A stretch of DNA of 7,824 nucleotides from Nitrospina sp. (lineage in GTDB: Bacteria; Nitrospinota; Nitrospinia; Nitrospinales; Nitrospinaceae). The notes beneath the pieces were generated by a model, which saw only the letters and a list, made by a program, of their open reading frames with translations, was not told where the DNA came from and made no database searches. Location of the stretch: NCBI GenBank assembly GCA_004357435.1, contig SMVS01000073.1:1-7824 (forward strand). Direction: 5' to 3'. Positions 1 through 4,303 of the stretch are shown here, in pieces. Numbering within the stretch: position 1 is the stretch's first letter; each line of letters opens with the position of its first letter. A program made the position numbers and the translations under genes.

Positions 1-692
1 AGGGTGCCTTCCTGGTTGCAATGGGGGCAAACATAGGTGGCCATATTTTCCACCAGCCCGATAATGGGAACTCCCATTGCCGTATTTTTTGTGATTGATT
101 TGGAAACAATATGCTGGGAAACCGATGATGGAATAGTGATTTCCACGACCCCTTCAAGTTCCGGCATCAAATCCCGGATGTTGTCGATGCGGTCACTGCC
201 GGGCGGCATATCGATCAATAGAAAATCCAGCTCACCCCAAACGGTATCTCTCAATAATTCGGTGAGGGCGGTGGATTCCATAGTGCTGACCCAGACGGCG
301 CTGGCGTCTTTATCCTCGGTCCACATTACCGGCGAGTCCGCGCTGGGGAGAAGCATGTCCATGGACATGATTTTTATGCCCAAGGCTCCCGTTCCAGGGT
401 AGACACCCTCCTGAGTTATCTTCAATTTCTGGTCGTTGGAAACGCCTAATAGTTTACAGATGCTGGGGCCGTTTAAATCCGCATCCAGAATGCCCACAGT
501 ATATCCCTGACTGACCAGGCAAGCGGCGATATTGGCCGTCAGCGAGCTTTTACCAACGCCCCCTTTACCGCTCATGAGGGAAACTTTGTGTTTTATTTTA
601 TCCAACCGTTGCCGCAGTTTTCCTCTTTGGTAAACGACCTGGTCCATTATGTTCGACCCGCCGTCAGAGGTCAGGTCGTCATAGGTTTTCAT
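1..692 (-). CDS. Mrp/NBP35-family P-loop ATPase, iron-sulfur cluster carrier-like (partial, C-terminus outside window)
   Basis: This reverse-strand gene starts at 692 and reads 230 complete codons to the left edge without a stop. The protein has the deviant Walker A motif SGKGGVGKS at residues 41-49 (signature Lys43), the switch/Walker A' segment ILDADLNGPS at 68-77, the Walker B-like segment LLIDMPPGSD at 158-167, and ENMATYVCPHC at 215-225. The last of these holds the CxxC pair (Cys222, Cys225) that in Mrp/NBP35/ApbC proteins helps bind a transferable 4Fe-4S cluster at the dimer interface. By family, it is a cytosolic ATPase that carries or inserts Fe-S clusters. The N-terminus is short (40 residues before the P-loop), so the MIP18-like domain of many bacterial Mrp proteins is absent from this end. 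Residues 125-141 and the DMPPGSDRI stretch differ from the textbook Mrp pattern (usually PPGTGD), which suggests a divergent paralog. The start is supported by an AAGGAG Shine-Dalgarno six bases upstream. A ParA/MinD-like role is less likely because of the CxxC. Confidence 0.88.
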   Translation of the reverse strand, partial: MKTYDDLTSDGGSNIMDQVVYQRGKLRQRLDKIKHKVSLMSGKGGVGKSSLTANIAACLVSQGYTVGILDADLNGPSICKLLGVSNDQKLKITQEGVYPGTGALGIKIMSMDMLLPSADSPVMWTEDKDASAVWVSTMESTALTELLRDTVWGELDFLLIDMPPGSDRIDNIRDLMPELEGVVEITIPSSVSQHIVSKSITKNTAMGVPIIGLVENMATYVCPHCNQEGT

Positions 693-698
693 TGCCAA

Positions 699-704
699 CT
701 CCTT
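699..704 (-). promoter_or_regulatory. Shine-Dalgarno of the Mrp-like gene
   Basis: The plus strand reads CTCCTT, which is AAGGAG on the coding strand, six bases before the ATG at 692. It fixes the start at Met1 rather than the internal Met16. Confidence 0.75.
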
Positions 705-930
705 ATAATTAAATAAATTCGGGTTGCATCTGGTATTGGAATCAAGACTGTATGATATAGAAATTTCGTGCCGTATGGAAGAAATTCTTTAAATAAACTG
801 GATTAATAATCAGTTGCGCTCTTGTGGCTGTGCCCTACATTTACTTCTGTGAAGTGATATCAACCCGCCGAAAGGAGGCTTAAAGGAATTTGAGTCCACC
901 CGATAGTTCATATTTAAATAAATAATCCAG

Positions 931-950
931 GTTCGTATATAAATACGAAC
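931..950. repeat. Perfect 8+8 bp inverted repeat (operator-like or hairpin)
   Basis: The arms are GTTCGTAT and ATACGAAC, exact reverse complements separated by ATAA. Such a compact dyad is typical of a dimeric regulator's binding site. It could also form an RNA hairpin with a 4-nt loop, but no T-run follows, so it is not a terminator. It lies 239 bp from the Mrp-like start and 258 bp from truA, which is rather far for simple repression of either start. Confidence 0.6.
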
Positions 951-1153
951 GCACCCGCAAAGGGGGCAAAAAACCAGGAGCAACTTGAGGGCGGGAAGTC
1001 AGTCCAAAATCGACCCCAAGTCTCATTTAAGAAGCAAATCCCACCTGATTATAGAGCTGGCCTCAACCGCTTCAGACGATCATTCCAACCCACCCAGCCT
1101 GGCAAAGGCTATTTGAAAATATTGATTTATTTGAACTAAAAAGCCTGTACAAT

Positions 1154-1181
1154 TTGCTTAATTCCAAATTGCCAATATGAT
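1154..1181 (+). promoter_or_regulatory. Candidate sigma70-type promoter for truA
   Basis: A -35-like TTGCTT (1154-1159) is separated by 16 bases from a -10-like TATGAT (1176-1181). This predicts transcription starting near 1188, about 20 bases before the truA ATG. An alternative pair, TTGCCA (1169-1174) and GATAAT (1193-1198) with an 18-base spacer, would start transcription only a few bases before the ATG and give a nearly leaderless message. Confidence 0.35.
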
Positions 1182-1207
1182 TTTCTAATAGAGATAATAC
1201 GGCCTCA

Positions 1208-1972
1208 ATGCGCAAACTTAAGATTCTGATCGAATATGATGGCACCCAATATCATGGCTGGCAATGTCAGGCGAATGGTCTGGCCATCCAGGAGGTGTTG
1301 CAAAAAACTCTAAAAAAAATCACCCAGGAAAAGAAGTCGGTTGTGGCTTCAGGCAGGACCGATGCCGGAGTGCATGCCGAAGGGCAGGTGGCTCATTTTT
1401 TCACTTCCTCTCGAATGACCCCTCGGGAACTCCTGAAAGCGTTTAACAGTTTGCTCCCGCCGGATATTGTGGTGAAAAAGGTCGAGGAAGTGAACGCAAA
1501 TTTTCATGCTCAAAAATCGGCGACGCGGAAAACTTACCGTTACACTATTTTGAATCGTGATTTTCCTTCGGCTTTATGGCGCTGTCAGGCTCATTACATA
1601 GCTTCTCCTCTGAATGTTTCGGCCATGCGGCGGGCGGCAAAATATCTTGTGGGGAAGCACGACTTCTCAGCTTTTCAGGGAGCGGGGGGCAAGGTGAACT
1701 CGACCGTCAGGGAAATTGATTCTTTAACCATTCAAAAAAAAGATGATTGGATTCATTTCAATGTGGTGGGCAATGGTTTTTTAAAGTACATGGTGCGGAA
1801 TATAGTGGGGACCCTCATCCAAGTAGGACAGGAAAAAATAACAGTGAAACAGACCCAGGTCATTCTTCAATCCCGTGATCGTACTCAAGCCGGCCCCACG
1901 GCGCCCGCCCGGGGATTGTGCCTGGTGACCGTGAAATATGGTGTGTTGAAAACTCCTGGGACGAAATCCTGA
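1208..1972 (+). CDS. truA: tRNA pseudouridine(38-40) synthase TruA
   Basis: The enzyme isomerises uridine to pseudouridine at positions 38, 39 and 40 in the anticodon arm of many tRNAs; it is cytosolic and homodimeric. The 254-residue protein opens with the family's N-terminal pattern (IEYDGTQYHGWQ, residues 8-19). It carries the catalytic motif GRTDAGVHA at 49-57, with the nucleophilic Asp at 52, then RKTYRYTI (near 106-113), FLKYMVRNIVGTL near the C-terminal third, and the APARGL element close to the end. The length is normal for the family. No Shine-Dalgarno precedes the ATG, but this start fits the conserved N-terminus. It lies 89 bp upstream of leuB on the same strand. leuB has its own candidate promoter, so co-transcription is possible but not required. 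Confidence 0.96.
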   Translation: MRKLKILIEYDGTQYHGWQCQANGLAIQEVLQKTLKKITQEKKSVVASGRTDAGVHAEGQVAHFFTSSRMTPRELLKAFNSLLPPDIVVKKVEEVNANFHAQKSATRKTYRYTILNRDFPSALWRCQAHYIASPLNVSAMRRAAKYLVGKHDFSAFQGAGGKVNSTVREIDSLTIQKKDDWIHFNVVGNGFLKYMVRNIVGTLIQVGQEKITVKQTQVILQSRDRTQAGPTAPARGLCLVTVKYGVLKTPGTKS

Positions 1973-1982
1973 TCCCTGAAAT

Positions 1983-2010
1983 GGGACTCCCTTTTCAATT
2001 CAGGTATAAT
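1983..2010 (+). promoter_or_regulatory. Candidate sigma70-type promoter for leuB-asd
   Basis: A perfect -10 hexamer TATAAT lies at 2005-2010. The best -35 is weak: GGGACT at 1983-1988, 16 bases upstream. Transcription would begin near 2017, giving a leader of about 45 nt before leuB. An imperfect dyad centred on GTTAAC (2030-2035, flanked by ATC and GAT) lies just downstream and could be an operator. The -10 match is visible; promoter activity is inferred. Confidence 0.45.
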
Positions 2011-2061
2011 GCCACCGTTTTATCATCCCGTTAACACGATAAATGAAAGGGTTGTGCGCAC

Positions 2062-3150
2062 ATGTCAGATGCTGTGAATATCACGCTATTGCCCGGTGAC
2101 GGGATCGGTCCCGAAGTCATCCGCGAGGCTCGAAAAATTATCCAAGTGGTCGAATCCAAATTGGATCTCAAGCTGAACCTCAAAGAAATGCCCGTTGGCG
2201 GGGCAGGCTATGAAGCCACGGGCAAGCCTTTGCCGGAAGAGACCCTCCAGGCGGCGCAGGCATCTCATGCCGTATTATTGGGGGCGGTGGGAGGACCGCA
2301 ATGGGAAAATCTGGATTTTTCCCTCCGGCCGGAACGGGCTTTGCTGGGTCTCCGCTCCTCGCTCGGATTGTTTGCCAACCTGCGCCCCGCAAAAATTTTC
2401 CAAGCTCTTTCAGATGCGTCCACTTTAAAACCCGAAGTGGTGGCGGGCCTCGATATTCTAGTGGTTCGGGAGTTGACAGGCGGTATTTATTTTGGTGAAC
2501 CGCGCGGGGTGGAGACTCTTCCTGATGGCTCGCGCCGGGGGGTCAACACACTCGTTTATACCGATTCGGAAATTGAGCGCATTGCTCGTGTTGCCTTCGA
2601 TGTCGCTTTGAAACGCAATAAAAGTGTATTTTCCATCGACAAAGCCAACGTTCTGGAATGCACCGGGCTTTGGCGTGAGGTGGTCACGGAAACGCATAAA
2701 GAATATTCGGATATTAATTTGAATCACATGTATGTCGACAACTGCGCCATGCAATTGGTGCGAAATCCCAGGCAATTTGATGTGATCCTGACCACCAACA
2801 TGTTTGGCGATATTTTAAGCGACCAGGCATCCATGTTGACGGGATCGATCGGCATGTTGCCTTCGGCCAGTATTGGTGGCAAAACCGGTATGTATGAGCC
2901 GATTCATGGTAGCGCTCCAGATATTGCCGGGCAGGATATTGCCAATCCGCTGGCCACCATATTGTCGGTCGGCATGATGTTCAAATATTCTTTTGATCGC
3001 GAAGACATTCACGATGCGATTGAGCAAGTGGTCGAGTCGGTCCTCGACCAGGGCTATCGCACCAAGGACATTCTTTCGCACGGAAAGAAAGCCGTCGGCT
3101 GTGTTGAGATGGGTGATCTAGTTTCTGAGGAATTAGAGTCTAAATTATGA
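2062..3150 (+). CDS. leuB: 3-isopropylmalate dehydrogenase LeuB
   Basis: This enzyme oxidatively decarboxylates 3-isopropylmalate to 2-oxoisocaproate using NAD+, the third step specific to leucine synthesis, in the cytosol. The 362-residue protein has the nucleotide-domain start LLPGDGIGPE (9-18) and the substrate arginines in RSSLGLFANLRP (98-109) and VVRELTGGIYFG (134-145; Arg136, Tyr143). It also has DKANVL (193-198; catalytic Lys194), YVDN (224-227; Asp226), and the metal-binding aspartates in FGDILSD (248-254; Asp250, Asp254). The NAD-binding loop HGSAPDIAG lies at 282-290. Tyr143 and Lys194 sit in their usual contexts. The leucine-type RSSLGLFANLRP context favours LeuB over isocitrate, tartrate or homoisocitrate dehydrogenase. 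An AAAGGG at 2046-2051 is a moderate ribosome site. The stop overlaps the asd start by four bases (ATGA), so the two are translationally coupled. Confidence 0.97.
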   Translation: MSDAVNITLLPGDGIGPEVIREARKIIQVVESKLDLKLNLKEMPVGGAGYEATGKPLPEETLQAAQASHAVLLGAVGGPQWENLDFSLRPERALLGLRSSLGLFANLRPAKIFQALSDASTLKPEVVAGLDILVVRELTGGIYFGEPRGVETLPDGSRRGVNTLVYTDSEIERIARVAFDVALKRNKSVFSIDKANVLECTGLWREVVTETHKEYSDINLNHMYVDNCAMQLVRNPRQFDVILTTNMFGDILSDQASMLTGSIGMLPSASIGGKTGMYEPIHGSAPDIAGQDIANPLATILSVGMMFKYSFDREDIHDAIEQVVESVLDQGYRTKDILSHGKKAVGCVEMGDLVSEELESKL

Positions 3151-4160
3151 TAATCAAAAAGAAAAAATATAACGTTGTTGTGGTAGGCGCCACCGGAGCG
3201 GTGGGCCGCACCATGGTATCAATTTTGGCAGAGCGTAAATTTCCGGTAGAGAAATTGAGCCTGCTGGCCTCTTCCCGTTCCGCGGGTCAGAAGCTTTCAT
3301 TTGATGGCCGGGAGGTCACGGTCGCGGAGTTGGGGGAAGGCTCTTTTGACGGGATCGATATTGCGCTATTTTCAGCAGGCGCTTCCGTAAGCCGCCAATA
3401 CGCGCCAAAAGCAGTCCAAGCCGGGTGCGTGGTGGTCGACAACAGCAGTGCGTTTCGCATGGAAAAAGATATTCCGCTGGTGGTTCCGGAAGTGAATCCC
3501 CACGCCGTCCGTAAAGCACCTGGAATCATCGCCAATCCCAACTGCTCCACCATACAGATGGTGGTGGCTCTCAAGCCGATTCATGATCGCTATCGCATCA
3601 AGCGCGTCATCGTTTCCACCTATCAATCCGTATCGGGGACCGGGCAAAAGGGCATTGCGGAGTTGGCACAGCAAAGCCAGGATTTTTTGTCCAAAAAAAC
3701 CATCAAGAATGAAGTTTATCCGCATCAAATTGCCTTCAATTGTCTGCCACACATTGATACTTTTTTGGACAATGGCTACACCAAGGAAGAGATGAAGATG
3801 GTGAACGAAACCCAAAAAATATTCGAGGACGATACCCTGGCGGTTTCACCCACCACGGTCCGTGTGCCGGTTTTCTATTCGCACTCAGAATCCCTCAATG
3901 TTGAAACGGAGAACCCTATAAACATTGGGGAATTGAAAAAATTGCTGGCCCAATCTCCGGGTATTTGCGTGGTGGACTCACCGGAAAATGATGAATACCC
4001 GTTGGCCATCCATGCCGCCGGGCGGGATGAAGTGATGGTCGGGCGAATTCGTTTGGATCTCACTCACCCAAAAGCCGTTAATTTCTGGGTCGTGGCGGAC
4101 AACCTTCGCAAAGGCGCCGCCCTGAACGCGGTGCAAATCGCTGAACTGGTCATCAGTTGA
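3147..4160 (+). CDS. asd: Aspartate-semialdehyde dehydrogenase
   Basis: The enzyme reduces 4-aspartyl phosphate to aspartate-4-semialdehyde with NADPH. This is the branch-point intermediate for lysine, diaminopimelate, threonine and methionine. The 337-residue protein begins with the dinucleotide-binding glycine loop VVGATGAVG (12-20). It has the catalytic motif NPNCST (130-135; nucleophile Cys133), the Gln of TYQSVSGTG (Gln160), and Arg239 and His246 in VRVPVFYSHSES. Arg239 and His246 have the same 7-residue spacing as the substrate Arg and acid/base His of the E. coli enzyme. RIRLDLTHPKAVNFWVVADNLRKGAA near the C-terminus is typical of the family. The length is normal. The start overlaps the leuB stop by four bases, so it probably relies on ribosomes finishing leuB. 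No terminator-like hairpin with a T-run follows the stop. Confidence 0.97.
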   Translation: MIIKKKKYNVVVVGATGAVGRTMVSILAERKFPVEKLSLLASSRSAGQKLSFDGREVTVAELGEGSFDGIDIALFSAGASVSRQYAPKAVQAGCVVVDNSSAFRMEKDIPLVVPEVNPHAVRKAPGIIANPNCSTIQMVVALKPIHDRYRIKRVIVSTYQSVSGTGQKGIAELAQQSQDFLSKKTIKNEVYPHQIAFNCLPHIDTFLDNGYTKEEMKMVNETQKIFEDDTLAVSPTTVRVPVFYSHSESLNVETENPINIGELKKLLAQSPGICVVDSPENDEYPLAIHAAGRDEVMVGRIRLDLTHPKAVNFWVVADNLRKGAALNAVQIAELVIS

Positions 4161-4177
4161 TATTGGCAAGGCTTCTT

Positions 4178-4207
4178 TTGAGGGTAAGTTCTTTTATATA
4201 TTACAAT
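4178..4207 (+). promoter_or_regulatory. Candidate promoter for the coiled-coil gene
   Basis: A -35-like TTGAGG (4178-4183) and a -10-like TACAAT (4202-4207) are separated by 18 bases in the 143-bp gap after asd. Transcription would start near 4214, leaving a leader of about 90 nt. A second AT-rich box, TAATAT (4284-4289), is too close to the start codon to be a useful -10. The gene may thus be transcribed independently of leuB-asd. Confidence 0.4.
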
Positions 4208-4211
4208 GCTT

Positions 4212-4231
4212 TACAAAAACAGCATTTTGTA
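4212..4231. repeat. AT-rich inverted repeat in the leader of the coiled-coil gene
   Basis: The arms TACAAAA (4212-4218) and TTTTGTA (4225-4231) are perfect complements around a 6-base loop. The stem has only one G-C pair and no adjacent T-run, so it is a poor terminator. It lies just after the candidate -10 box and could be an operator or a weak leader hairpin. Confidence 0.35.
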
Positions 4232-4289
4232 CGACAATAATTAAGGCCGCCAGTGGGAGTGATTTCTATCCATTAACTCTCTGTAATAT

Positions 4290-4294
4290 AAGGG
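4290..4294 (+). promoter_or_regulatory. Shine-Dalgarno of the coiled-coil gene
   Basis: AAGGG ends nine bases before the ATG at 4304. An earlier overlapping ATG at 4300 runs into a stop after three codons, so the start at 4304 is the one that fits. Confidence 0.6.
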
Positions 4295-4303
4295 AATAAA
4301 TGT

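Larger units (their letters stand above)
693..1207. other. Divergent intergenic region without a convincing gene
   Basis: About 515 bp separate the divergently oriented Mrp-like gene and truA. I find no tRNA and no recognisable riboswitch. Both ends are AT-rich, and the 9-mer TTAAATAAA occurs three times (709-717, 789-797, 914-922). The centre holds a perfect inverted repeat at 931-950. A small hairpin lies at 843-855 (ACTTC, TGT loop, GAAGT). A possible bulged stem pairs CTTG-A-GGG near 984-991 with CCCCAAG near 1014-1020, and a competing pairing joins CCCGC (954-958) to GCGGG (991-995). A strong Shine-Dalgarno-like AAAGGAGG at 871-878 is followed only by an 11-codon TTG reading frame. Promoters for both flanking genes must lie here. 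A structured leader or small RNA is possible but unproven. Confidence 0.6.

Noticed and set aside
37..402. A 121-codon plus-strand reading frame
   Set aside because: It lies antisense inside the Mrp-like gene, whose minus-strand translation has clear P-loop and Walker B motifs. The plus-strand product resembles nothing and has no ribosome site.
810..911. A 33-codon minus-strand reading frame in the spacer
   Set aside because: It has an ATG and a stop but no Shine-Dalgarno, and its composition suggests no domain, signal or membrane segment. Too weak to call a gene.
890..925. An 11-codon TTG-initiated frame behind AAAGGAGG
   Set aside because: The spacing is long, the start is TTG, and the peptide (LSPPDSSYLNK) has no run of any regulatory amino acid, so a leader peptide is not supported.
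798..930. Distant inverted repeat CTGGATTA (798-805) and TAATCCAG (923-930), each near a TTAAATAAA copy
   Set aside because: An 8-bp match across 117 bases in AT-rich sequence is easily due to chance, and the match does not extend.
4144..4158. Hairpin AACTG/CAGTT at the end of asd
   Set aside because: A 5-bp stem with no T-run, lying mostly within the coding sequence; not a credible terminator.
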